This document shows positions 1-6,459 of a DNA stretch of 9,798 nucleotides, in pieces. Every line of letters starts with the position of its first letter. The first letter of the stretch is position 1. The stretch is from an uncultured Oscillospiraceae bacterium. GTDB taxonomy: Bacteria; Bacillota; Clostridia; Oscillospirales; Oscillospiraceae. The stretch covers positions 1-9,798 of the forward strand of contig CALWYM010000105.1 in assembly GCA_944385775.1 (NCBI GenBank). Reading direction: 5' to 3'. The translations under genes and the position numbers were made by a program. The notes beneath the pieces are model-generated. The model worked only from the letters and a program-made list of their open reading frames with translations, did no database searches and had not been told where the DNA came from.

Positions 1-417
1 GCGAAAAAGGAAACCGTTTCCCGTAAATGGTATGTCCTTGATGCAGCCGGAAAGCCCCTTGGACGTGTTGCTGCAGAGGCAGCCGCACTTCTCCGTGGCA
101 AGCACAAGGTCGACTATACACCTAACGTAGACTGCGGCGATTTTGTTATAATTGTAAACGCCGCAAAGGCAGTGCTTACCGGCAAGAAGCTCACCCAGAA
201 GTACTATCGTCATCACTCCGGCTGGATTGGCGGACTCAAGGAGATCAGGTACGCCAATCTTATGGCAACCCGTCCTGAATTTGCCATGACCACCGCTGTA
301 AAGGGAATGCTCGCAAAGAACTCCCTTGGTCGTGAACAGGCAACCCGTCTGCGCGTTTACGCCGGCGCGGAGCACAAGCACGAGGCTCAGAAGCCCGAAG
401 CTTGGACCCAGGAATAA
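1..417 (+). CDS. rplM: 50S ribosomal protein L13 (5' end missing)
   Basis: L13 is an early-assembling protein of the large ribosomal subunit that binds 23S rRNA. The frame is open from base 1 and begins AKKETVSRKWYVLDAAGKPL, typical of the L13 N-terminus, so only a few codons including the start lie outside the window; 138 residues are present against a family length of about 142-150. Conserved L13 segments are visible: LGRVAAEAA, YTPNVDCGDFVIIVNA, the KLTQKYYRHHSGWIGGLKE block, and AVKGMLAKNSLGR near the C-terminus. It is followed after 15 bases by rpsI, the usual rplM-rpsI operon, and the rpsI Shine-Dalgarno overlaps its stop codon, so the two are probably translationally coupled. Nothing unusual is seen in the part present. 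Confidence 0.97.
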   Translation, partial: AKKETVSRKWYVLDAAGKPLGRVAAEAAALLRGKHKVDYTPNVDCGDFVIIVNAAKAVLTGKKLTQKYYRHHSGWIGGLKEIRYANLMATRPEFAMTTAVKGMLAKNSLGREQATRLRVYAGAEHKHEAQKPEAWTQE

Positions 418-422
418 GGAGG
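416..422 (+). promoter_or_regulatory. Ribosome binding site of rpsI, overlapping the rplM stop
   Basis: AAGGAGG starts inside the TAA stop of rplM and lies 10 bases before the rpsI ATG. The overlap suggests that ribosomes finishing L13 help load S9 translation. Confidence 0.85.
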
Positions 423-432
423 TAAGAGAACT

Positions 433-837
433 ATGTATACAAGCAAAAAGCCATATATGTACGGCACCGGTCGTAGGAAATCCTCTGTAGCCAGGGTCCA
501 TCTCTATCCTAACGGAACCGGTGCGATTACCATTAACGGTAAGGATATTGATGAGTATTTCGGTCTAGATACCCTCAAGTACATTATCCGTCAGCCGCTG
601 GAGACCACCGGTCTCACCGGCAAGGTTGACATTAACGCCACAGTTTCCGGCGGCGGACTTTCCGGTCAGGCTGGCGCGGTACGTCACGGCATTGCCCGCG
701 CACTGCTTGAGGTTGACGAGGCTTATCGTCCTGCTCTCAAGAGCGCAGGATTCCTTACCCGTGACCCGAGAATGAAAGAGCGTAAGAAGTACGGTCTCAA
801 AGCCGCACGTCGTGCTCCTCAGTTCTCCAAGAGATAA
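433..837 (+). CDS. rpsI: 30S ribosomal protein S9
   Basis: S9 is a small-subunit head protein whose basic C-terminal tail reaches the P-site tRNA. The 134-residue length fits the family (about 130). Diagnostic segments are visible: the N-terminal GTGRRKSSVARVHLYPNGTG, the central VSGGGLSGQAGAVRHGIARALL, FLTRDPRMKERKKYGLKAARRAPQFSKR at the end, and the terminal basic SKR motif. The ATG is set by a full AAGGAGG Shine-Dalgarno 10 bases upstream. It is the last gene of the rplM-rpsI transcript, with a factor-independent terminator 20 bases after its stop. Confidence 0.98.
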   Translation: MYTSKKPYMYGTGRRKSSVARVHLYPNGTGAITINGKDIDEYFGLDTLKYIIRQPLETTGLTGKVDINATVSGGGLSGQAGAVRHGIARALLEVDEAYRPALKSAGFLTRDPRMKERKKYGLKAARRAPQFSKR

Positions 838-858
838 TTACTTATCTGGAAACCAAAT

Positions 859-892
859 CCCGAAGATCCTATGGGTCTTCGGGAATTTTTAT
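859..892 (+). terminator. Intrinsic terminator of rplM-rpsI
   Basis: An 11-bp stem pairs CCCGAAGATCC (859-869) with GGGTCTTCGGG (873-883) with one T-G wobble, a 3-base loop, and then AATTTTTATT. This is a standard rho-independent terminator 21 bases after the rpsI stop. Confidence 0.9.
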
Positions 893-896
893 TGGG

Positions 897-944
897 AAAA
901 AAGCTTTCAGTCCTGATTATTCAAGGGCTTCTTAAATAATCAGG
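897..944 (-). terminator. Probable terminator of the sortase operon
   Basis: CCTGATTATT (912-921) and AATAATCAGG (935-944) form a perfect 10-bp inverted repeat; inside it AAG/CTT can add 3 bp after one mismatch. On the minus strand the hairpin lies 29 bases past the sortase stop and is followed, after about 9 bases, by a run of six T (complement of 897-902). The T-run is further from the stem than usual, so efficiency is uncertain. On the plus strand no T-run follows. Confidence 0.55.
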
Positions 945-972
945 GCAAAGTTTAACAAAACCGCAGAATGAA

Positions 973-1806
973 TTATTGAATTGAAGTGTCGGAAGATTTC
1001 TCTCGGGCGACCACAACAAATTTGCCGTCACTGGTATGGTAGCTGCACGTTGATAGCGTCAGAAGCCTGTCCCCGTACTCTGCCGTTACGCCAAGATCGT
1101 ATAGGGAAGCAGACATAACTTCCTGTATGTACTGGCTAAAATCGTCAGAATCAGAAAGATCCGTGCCGTAATAGTATCGAAATACGTTTTCTTCGTCCAC
1201 AGAGTAGACGCGGCTGTAAAAGGCAGCCATGACTTCAAAAGTCAGCCGTTCATAGCTGCCGTCCGACTGTATCAGGTCATAGATGATTTCCAAGTGCTCT
1301 CTGGCATAGGCCTCATCTGCGTATTTACTAAGCTCGCCGAACATGGAGCCATCTTTCATGTTGTGTCCGTATATGATTATATTTGTTCCTCCAGGGACGC
1401 TGCCGGCTCCGATAAACAGACTGCCGCTTAGCGCATAGCTTCCGTCAAAGGCTTTTCTCAGATAATATTCCGGGTCATCCGGGGTGTATAGGACAGGATA
1501 GTCAACTTCAGTGCCGCAAATCATCAGCCAGGCGGCAAGGCTGCTGTTTTCCCTGATAAGGGGAAGATAATTGCGATCCGGCTCCGACGCCTGAGGACTT
1601 ACAGAATTGACGCCCACGGTTTCAGAAGGATTCATAATATTGGAAATTTCCTGCTCGACTCGCTGAGCCAGCGCCTTGTTGGCTGCCTGTTCACGACCAG
1701 AGCGAATGAGATCCCTCAGCAGCATTCCACTGGATAAAATAAAAAGCAGTGCGAAAATTACGGTCAGTGCTTTCCTTTGCGCGGGAGCCTTATTTTTTTG
1801 ACGCAT
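973..1806 (-). CDS. srtB: Class B sortase, membrane-anchored transpeptidase
   Basis: Cysteine transpeptidase that cleaves a C-terminal sorting signal on exported proteins and joins them to the cell wall. The 277-residue protein has a basic N-terminus and one membrane segment at about residues 12-30, then a linker, then the sortase fold from about 80. The catalytic triad is visible: His148 in IIIYGHNM, Cys254 in LSTCSY, and Arg268 in VVVAREK. The class B mark is the helical insertion around residues 205-235 and the early SLAAWLMICGTEVDYPVLYTPDD segment. The ATG has AGGAGG 8 bases upstream (complement of 1814-1819). It directly follows the only surface-protein gene in the window, its probable substrate, but a 15-bp hairpin sits between them. 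Its expression probably depends on the invertible promoter at 5352-5609. Confidence 0.93.
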   Translation of the reverse strand: MRQKNKAPAQRKALTVIFALLFILSSGMLLRDLIRSGREQAANKALAQRVEQEISNIMNPSETVGVNSVSPQASEPDRNYLPLIRENSSLAAWLMICGTEVDYPVLYTPDDPEYYLRKAFDGSYALSGSLFIGAGSVPGGTNIIIYGHNMKDGSMFGELSKYADEAYAREHLEIIYDLIQSDGSYERLTFEVMAAFYSRVYSVDEENVFRYYYGTDLSDSDDFSQYIQEVMSASLYDLGVTAEYGDRLLTLSTCSYHTSDGKFVVVAREKSSDTSIQ

Positions 1807-1822
1807 AAATTTTCCTCCTAAA

Positions 1823-1856
1823 AGCTATGCCGGCGAGTTTTCTCGCCGGCATAGCT
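1823..1856 (-). promoter_or_regulatory. Strong intercistronic hairpin between surface protein and sortase
   Basis: AGCTATGCCGGCGAG (1823-1837) and its exact complement (1842-1856) form a perfect 15-bp GC-rich stem with a 4-base loop. On the coding (minus) strand it begins 5 bases after the stop of the surface-protein gene and is followed by TTTT and then directly by the sortase Shine-Dalgarno. It looks like a leaky terminator or an mRNA-end stabiliser that would make far more surface protein than sortase. Which of the two cannot be told from sequence. Confidence 0.75.
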
Positions 1857-1861
1857 GCGTG

Positions 1862-4800
1862 TTACTTTTTAACGTGCTTTCCCTGATAAAACAGATTCTT
1901 TTTAACCGATAAAAAGAATCCGGTCAGAGACACAATGCTAATTAGCGCCCACAGACCCGTCATACTGGGGTCGCTTGTTTTTGTAGTGTTAGGATCACTG
2001 GGTGAGTCCGGATTATCTGGATTATCCGGAGTATTAGGATCACTGGGCGAGTCCGGGGTATCCGGAGTGTCCGGAGTATCTGGGGTATCTGGATTATCCG
2101 GGGAATTTGGAGTGTTGGGAGTATCAGGTGCATCTGGATTATCAGGAGTGTCAGGTGTGCCCGATTCAGGATCTGGAACAGTACCCGGTTCAGGGTCAGG
2201 ATCGGTACCCGGATCAGGGTCGGGGTCCGGCTCGATAGGTGGAATAGTGTCTTTTGTGTTTGTAAACACTGCGCTGGCAGTTATGTTCATCTGAATAGTA
2301 CCCGTATCGCCTGTTGAGGTTGTGGAATAGCCGTTTTGATTTTCCTCGGTTTCTGTCACCGTATAATGTATCCCTGCCGGCAGGTCATTCGCCGTCTTAG
2401 TCTGACCGTGCTGCAGCGTAAAGACTGCTGTGCCGTTTTCAAAGGTCATATCGCCATAGGTTCCGGTGATACTGGTATCGTCCAGGGTCACCGTAAAATG
2501 CCACGCTTTGGATGTACTGTCGGCGCTGCCGGACACAATTTTCTGCACCTTTAGTGCTCCCGGCAAAACCTCCGGCGTATTGGTGACCGTGATTTGGATG
2601 GTTTTATTTGTGGTATTAATAATCGGTTCAGTATAGGAGGTTGTAAACCCACTCAGATTTTCCTCCTCTACCGTAATGTCAGCATTGGTCAGGGAAGCTG
2701 GGTCCGGAAGGTCAATAAAGCTGGCTGTCCAGTTGTTTTCAGCATTCAACTTCACACTATCCAGCACATAATTTCCGATTTTCAGATTAATAGTGACTTC
2801 AGTCTGCTGGTCTATCGGGGTGTTGCCCCAATCCTTGGCAACAGTCAGGGTATATTCCTGGTCGGGCACGCCAATGATAATCCCGCCGTTGGAGCCGATA
2901 CCGCCGCCGCGCTGAGAGCGATTTCCGGTCACCCACAATGTAGCCTGGGTTTCTGCCAGGTTTTTAGCGGATTCAGAGGCAATACATTTGACGGCGATTC
3001 CTTCCTGCTTTCCTTGAATTACAGTTACGACCTCCTCATGGACTCCGGCTTCGTATCGTGGATATGTAGTGAGATCTGGCATGCCAAGTACAGACGAGCC
3101 GGATACACCACCGTCCCGATACCAGGTGACCTGTCCGCCGCCAAGCATACGAACGGACAAGTCCGCAAAATGGGTATCGCCTTGAGGCACAATGACGATA
3201 TCGTCACCTGCAGAGTCATCGGCTGGCGTTGCGGTGTTATCATATATGGCGCTGCCGTTGGTGACCACGCTGGTCACATCGCCGGTGGGGCAGAACCACA
3301 GCCCGCCGCCCAGGATGGAAGCGGCGTTTCCGGTAATAACCGTGTTGACCATTTGCAGCACATAGGGCGTGGAGCCCACATAAATGCCACCGCCCTGGCG
3401 CTCACCGATATTGTTGGAGATGGTACCTCGCACCAATTCTGCGTTCATGGTGGCAATATATACACCGCCGCCGCAGCCGTTGTCACCTCCGATCACATCC
3501 ATCTGAGCCTGATTGCCGGAGATGGTGCCGCCGTTCAGAGTAAAACTGCCGAGAGCGCAGGCTTCCAGCTGTTCCAGAGTCTGAATTGTGCTTGGAATCA
3601 TACTCATTGCTTTTGCAAGGTTAAATAGCACAGCGATTTCTGTTGAGCCATACATCGGTGCATAATCCTCCCAGGTAATTTCAGCCGCATTCAGCATCGA
3701 CTTGATATCTCCAAAGAGTCCGTCATAGACGCATACTCCGCCGCCCATGCCATCGGTTGCAATGTTGTTCAAAATCTCGCCGCCGGTCATGTTCAAAGAG
3801 GCCGCTCCGGAGACAAACACACCACCGCCGCCATAAACCGTGGTATTGCTTTGAATGGTACCGCCATCCATGGTCATGCGGGCATAGCGACTCACGGAGC
3901 TCAGGGATGAACCCCAGTCAGGTCCCCACAGACAGACGCCGCCGCCGGCGCTGTGACCGCTTCCGGTGGTGGTGTTATTCTGGATGACACCATCCGCCGA
4001 CAAATGAAATGTGGTAGATGTATTTGCAGGTGTGCTGCTAAGTTCCGACACCACCATAACGCCTGCGGTGGCGGGCTCCGTAGCATAACCAGCTTGCTTG
4101 CAGACATTGTTCTGGATAGTGCCGCCGGTCATGTCAAAGACCGCGCCAACGGCAAGAAACACGGTACCACAGCGGCTTACACATTCAATCGTGTTTCCTT
4201 CAATGGAGCCGCCGGTCATGATGAAGTGGGCAGAGGTTCCTTGTATCATAACGGCGCCGCTGTTGGCGCCGGTGCTGATGTGTGCTCCGGTCAAGGTACC
4301 ATTCTTCAGCAGAAGATTTCCCGCACAATCAACCAGAACGGGTGTGACCGCACCAGAAGCGGAAGAACCGCCATCTATCGTAAGACCGTCGATGGTCAGC
4401 TCACCGCCCTCTTCGACAGAAATCAGTGCTGTTGTGGAGCGAGACGCTGCAAAATCATCTGCTGGACGCAGAGTTCCGGCACCACACAATGTAATTACTT
4501 TGCCGGATGGGACAATCATGGGGGACGCAAGCTCTATCACTGTGGCGGAAGGCACAGTGATAATGGTTTCCACACCTTCAGCGGCATTGGTAATGGCGTC
4601 GTACAAATCGGCATAATTCGAAACAACTGTTCCGTCGCACAGGGCACAGACATACTGACACGGCTCGCCCGCCACTGCGGCTGTGTAGCCGCACGCATCA
4701 TCATGGGTAGTATGTAAGCAATTTATGACTATGCAGCCGCTCTCCGTGGAGCAGACGTGGGTACAGCTGCTGTCATCACCTTCGATGTATCCGCATGCAG

Positions 4801-5044
4801 CATCGTGGTTGGTATGTACGCAATTTGTGACAACGCATCCACTCTCAGCGGAACATACGTGCGTGCATTCACTACCCTCTACCGCTGCCACATAACCGCA
4901 GTCTGTCGTATGTTCCGGATGATGTTCACAGAGACCATCTTCCGAGACACCTTCGGCATATGCTACCAACCCATTGGCAAAAATGCAAAACAGCATGGCG
5001 GTAGCCAATGCAAGCGCACAGGTGTTTTTTAAGAATCTTTTCAT
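1862..5044 (-). CDS. Cell-wall-anchored adhesin-like protein with beta-helix and Cna_B/pilin-type domains
   Basis: Predicted sortase-anchored surface protein, 1060 residues. Domains in order: signal peptide 1-30 (MKRFLK, hydrophobic core, cleavage near AYA-EG); Cys/His-rich repeats about 39-137; right-handed parallel beta-helix about 165-615 with recurring MTGGTI.NN and GGGVYI rungs, interrupted at about 445-497 by a non-repetitive insert; a linker with RGGGIGSNGGIIIG; a Cna_B-like domain about 730-823; an FctA/Spy0128-type pilin domain about 829-931 (GALKVQKIVSG..., FTNTKD end); a Pro-Asp wall spacer 934-1020; sorting signal with TKTSD (1021-1025), hydrophobic 1028-1046 and basic tail. Pilin and Cna_B domains commonly form internal isopeptide bonds. 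A weak AGG lies before the ATG, which overlaps the stop of the upstream ORF (ATGA), so translation is probably coupled. Likely role is adhesion; the ligand is unknown. Confidence 0.88.
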   Translation of the reverse strand: MKRFLKNTCALALATAMLFCIFANGLVAYAEGVSEDGLCEHHPEHTTDCGYVAAVEGSECTHVCSAESGCVVTNCVHTNHDAACGYIEGDDSSCTHVCSTESGCIVINCLHTTHDDACGYTAAVAGEPCQYVCALCDGTVVSNYADLYDAITNAAEGVETIITVPSATVIELASPMIVPSGKVITLCGAGTLRPADDFAASRSTTALISVEEGGELTIDGLTIDGGSSASGAVTPVLVDCAGNLLLKNGTLTGAHISTGANSGAVMIQGTSAHFIMTGGSIEGNTIECVSRCGTVFLAVGAVFDMTGGTIQNNVCKQAGYATEPATAGVMVVSELSSTPANTSTTFHLSADGVIQNNTTTGSGHSAGGGVCLWGPDWGSSLSSVSRYARMTMDGGTIQSNTTVYGGGGVFVSGAASLNMTGGEILNNIATDGMGGGVCVYDGLFGDIKSMLNAAEITWEDYAPMYGSTEIAVLFNLAKAMSMIPSTIQTLEQLEACALGSFTLNGGTISGNQAQMDVIGGDNGCGGGVYIATMNAELVRGTISNNIGERQGGGIYVGSTPYVLQMVNTVITGNAASILGGGLWFCPTGDVTSVVTNGSAIYDNTATPADDSAGDDIVIVPQGDTHFADLSVRMLGGGQVTWYRDGGVSGSSVLGMPDLTTYPRYEAGVHEEVVTVIQGKQEGIAVKCIASESAKNLAETQATLWVTGNRSQRGGGIGSNGGIIIGVPDQEYTLTVAKDWGNTPIDQQTEVTINLKIGNYVLDSVKLNAENNWTASFIDLPDPASLTNADITVEEENLSGFTTSYTEPIINTTNKTIQITVTNTPEVLPGALKVQKIVSGSADSTSKAWHFTVTLDDTSITGTYGDMTFENGTAVFTLQHGQTKTANDLPAGIHYTVTETEENQNGYSTTSTGDTGTIQMNITASAVFTNTKDTIPPIEPDPDPDPGTDPDPEPGTVPDPESGTPDTPDNPDAPDTPNTPNSPDNPDTPDTPDTPDTPDSPSDPNTPDNPDNPDSPSDPNTTKTSDPSMTGLWALISIVSLTGFFLSVKKNLFYQGKHVKK
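1973..2245 (-). repeat. Pro-Asp repeat tract (wall spacer) in the adhesin gene
   Basis: Codes for the PDPDPDPG/PDTPDNPD spacer (residues 934-1024). At DNA level it is built on near-identical 9-base units (two codon triplets per PDx step), and a 27-base block at 1985-2011 recurs at 2030-2056 with two differences, a 45-base (15-residue) period. All units are multiples of 3, so slippage would change spacer length without breaking the frame. Confidence 0.8.
4634..4930 (-). repeat. Cys/His-rich tandem repeat at the adhesin N-terminus
   Basis: Residues 39-137 contain about two and a half copies of a roughly 35-residue unit with the pattern CxHxxH(D/T)xxCGY, then 8-9 residues, CTHVC, ESGC and xxxC. 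The DNA is also recognisably repeated. Spacing of Cys and His suggests either metal binding or disulfide cross-links in an exported protein. The function of such units is not known to me. Confidence 0.75.
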
Positions 5045-5310
5045 ATTTCCTGCTCATTTTCTCCTACTAATGTAAAATAACAATTTGTACCTATGCGCAG
5101 ATGTTTCATGAGCTTTATCTTGGCGGCTTCTGCAGTCTGCTCGGGTGCTGCACCGGCGAGATATTCCAAAGCGTCATTCCAGTCTCGGAGACTCTCCTCA
5201 TAGGGCGTCAAATGTTCCAGTATATTTGCCAGATGTTGATGACGCTGTTCAGTTAAAAAGCGGAGGTCCGACAGGTATTCACATTCCGTCTGAAAGTACA
5301 GTAAATCCAA
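5041..5310 (-). CDS. Small protein of unknown function, first gene of the adhesin-sortase unit
   Basis: I do not recognise this protein. The likely form has 89 residues, beginning MDLLYFQTECEYLSDL and ending GENEQEI. It is mostly charged and predicted helical, without signal peptide or membrane segment, so cytoplasmic. Its composition reads like a real protein rather than a shadow, and its TGA stop overlaps the ATG of the adhesin gene (ATGA), which supports translational coupling. Start choice is uncertain: TTG at 5310 has AGGGGA 8 bases upstream; a stronger AAGGAGG lies at about 5341-5347 but no normal start follows it at the right distance. The frame stays open upstream to 5532, but that part crosses the inverted repeat and would be replaced on inversion, so it is probably not coding. 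A regulatory or chaperone role is possible but unsupported. Confidence 0.6.
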   Translation of the reverse strand: MDLLYFQTECEYLSDLRFLTEQRHQHLANILEHLTPYEESLRDWNDALEYLAGAAPEQTAEAAKIKLMKHLRIGTNCYFTLVGENEQEI

Positions 5311-5351
5311 CAGAGATTCCCCTATTTTTATACCTATTTGCCTCCTTCTGG

Positions 5352-5368
5352 ACAGAATCAATATTCTG
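5352..5368 (+). repeat. Left inverted repeat of the switch
   Basis: ACAGAATCAATATTCTG, the exact reverse complement of 5593-5609. It is itself a near palindrome, CAGAAT and ATTCTG arms around a CAAT centre, as expected for a site bound by two recombinase monomers. Identity stops sharply at both ends. Confidence 0.9.
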
Positions 5369-5526
5369 AATACTTTTTTCTTTTTTCCCCCGACGAATAA
5401 GGAGAATGGGCAAAAAATATGCCCGCCTTTCTTGGGGAAAGAGGGCAAAATGGCGCAGAAAGCCGGACCGCAAACGCAATTTATGTCTGCGGCCTGTATT
5501 TCCATACTCAAAATTTGGAAAATACC

Positions 5527-5555
5527 TTGCATTTTACCTCTGTGCCTGATATAAT
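5527..5555 (+). promoter_or_regulatory. Sigma-A promoter inside the invertible segment
   Basis: A -35 box TTGCAT (5527-5532), a 17-base spacer and a perfect -10 box TATAAT (5550-5555) preceded by TG (5547-5548), close to an extended -10. The start of transcription is expected near 5562, 31 bases before the right repeat. As sequenced, the transcript would run into the 3' end of the recombinase gene in antisense; after inversion it would drive the small ORF, adhesin and sortase. Confidence 0.85.
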
Positions 5556-5592
5556 TACGTCATATTATTTAGGTATGTATTTAATGTTAGGA

Positions 5593-5609
5593 CAGAATAT
5601 TGATTCTGT
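5593..5609 (-). repeat. Right inverted repeat of the switch
   Basis: CAGAATATTGATTCTGT, the exact reverse complement of 5352-5368. It lies between the promoter and the recombinase stop codon (5612-5614). Confidence 0.9.
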
Positions 5610-5611
5610 GA

Positions 5612-6459
5612 CTATAACACAAGTCCCAGCCGTTCTATTTGCCGTTTGTGCTCTGTGCCTGAGGCAATCAGGTAGATACGTGTTGTCTCAATGCTGCTGT
5701 GACCCAGCAGGTCTGAAAGCTTGGCGATGTCCCGGCAGGAGCGGTAAAAGACTGTGGCGAAAAGATGGCGCAGGTTGTGGGGGAATACTTTTCCCGGTTC
5801 CACGTCTGCGTGTTTGCATAACCCTTTCAGTTCCGCCCAGATTTGACGGCGACCAAGCTACTTTCCGCTTTTGGTGCGAAAAATTGCACCGGAGGCGGTT
5901 TTCTGTTTTCCGACATATTTCAGCAGCTTTCGACAGAGTTTCCCCGGAAGCAGGATTGTGCGGATTTTGCCTTTAAGAGCGATTTCAGCCTTGCCCTGCC
6001 TTACAGCCTCCACAGTGATATACTGTACTTCGCTGACACGGATACCGGTAGCTCCGATGGTTTCCACAAGTAAGCCCAGCCGTTCCCGTCCCAGGGTGTA
6101 GGCGGCGTTTAAAAGCCGGTGGTAATCATCTTTTGTAAGCTCACGGTCGCGGCGTCACGAAACAGACGGCGCTGAATCCTCAAAAATTTTACCCGGCACT
6201 CCGGCAGGTCAAGAAATTCCAGAAGACTGTTTAGGGCGGACAGCATGGCGTTAATGGTTGTCGGAGCGTAGTTCTGCTCTGTCAGATACGTTTTCCATTC
6301 AAAGCAGTGTTCCTTGGTAAGTTGACGACCGTTTAGCCATACGGCAAACGCCCGGACGTCACGAATATATTTCTCCATGGTGGCCGGGCTTTTTTCCTCC
6401 AGCTGGAGGTGACGGGTAGATGCCCTAATATGCTGCGGTGTAAGATTATATTTTTTCAT
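5612..6459 (-). pseudogene. Tyrosine recombinase/integrase, disrupted by a frameshift and an in-frame TAG
   Basis: Site-specific DNA recombinase of the XerC/FimB/integrase type, the likely enzyme for the adjacent inverted repeats. Restoring one base gives 282 residues, a full family length. The N-terminal SAM-like DNA-binding domain (about 1-90) is followed by the catalytic domain with all active-site residues in place: Arg141 (ATGIRVSE), Lys163 (KGK), His228 and Arg231 (PHNLRH), His254 (LGHSS) and the nucleophile Tyr263 (TTRIY). Two lesions are present: a frameshift at about 6144-6155, best explained by loss of one G where the protein should read RDAADREL, and a TAG at 5858-5860 after RTKSGK, in frame with the downstream half. 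The ATG at 6459 has AGGAGG 6 bases upstream. Without the restored base the first fragment ends after 116 residues. The lesions look recent because the rest is intact; assembly error is possible. Confidence 0.9.

Larger units (their letters stand above)
5352..5609. mobile_element. Invertible promoter element (inverton), OFF orientation for the adhesin operon
   Basis: Two perfect 17-bp inverted repeats (5352-5368 and 5593-5609) enclose 224 bp. The segment has no convincing gene but holds a near-consensus promoter at 5527-5555 reading right. The left repeat lies in the leader of the adhesin-sortase operon and the right repeat begins 3 bp after the stop of a tyrosine recombinase gene, the standard arrangement of a site-specific promoter switch. 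In the sequenced orientation the promoter faces away from the operon. Flipping would place it about 90 bases before the TTG at 5310. No good promoter pointing left is visible inside the segment or between it and the operon. The left half also contains T-rich and small hairpin sequence (5372-5424). Inversion itself is inferred. Confidence 0.82.

Noticed and set aside
1935..2294. Plus-strand open frame with GVSG/SGSG repeats
   Set aside because: It is the antisense of the Pro-Asp repeat tract; low-complexity repeats kept open by the 9-base period. No ribosome binding site.
2594..4717. Several long plus-strand open frames opposite the adhesin gene
   Set aside because: Shadows of a GC-biased repetitive coding region; no family-like segments, and the minus-strand protein has a complete domain order and signal peptide.
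5408..5424. GGGCA/TGCCC hairpin in the switch as a terminator
   Set aside because: Only 5 bp of stem with no T-run following on either strand at the right place; too weak to call.
5311..5532. N-terminal extension of the small minus-strand ORF (start at 5532)
   Set aside because: It crosses the inverted repeat and the invertible segment, has an odd composition (poly-Lys from the purine tract), no Shine-Dalgarno, and would be lost on inversion.
5352..5609. Reading the 17-bp repeats as phage attachment sites
   Set aside because: They are in inverted, not direct, orientation and enclose only a promoter-bearing 224 bp; inversion fits, integration or excision does not.
5419..5976. 185-residue plus-strand open frame
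   Set aside because: It runs antisense to the recombinase catalytic domain, which carries all conserved residues on the other strand.
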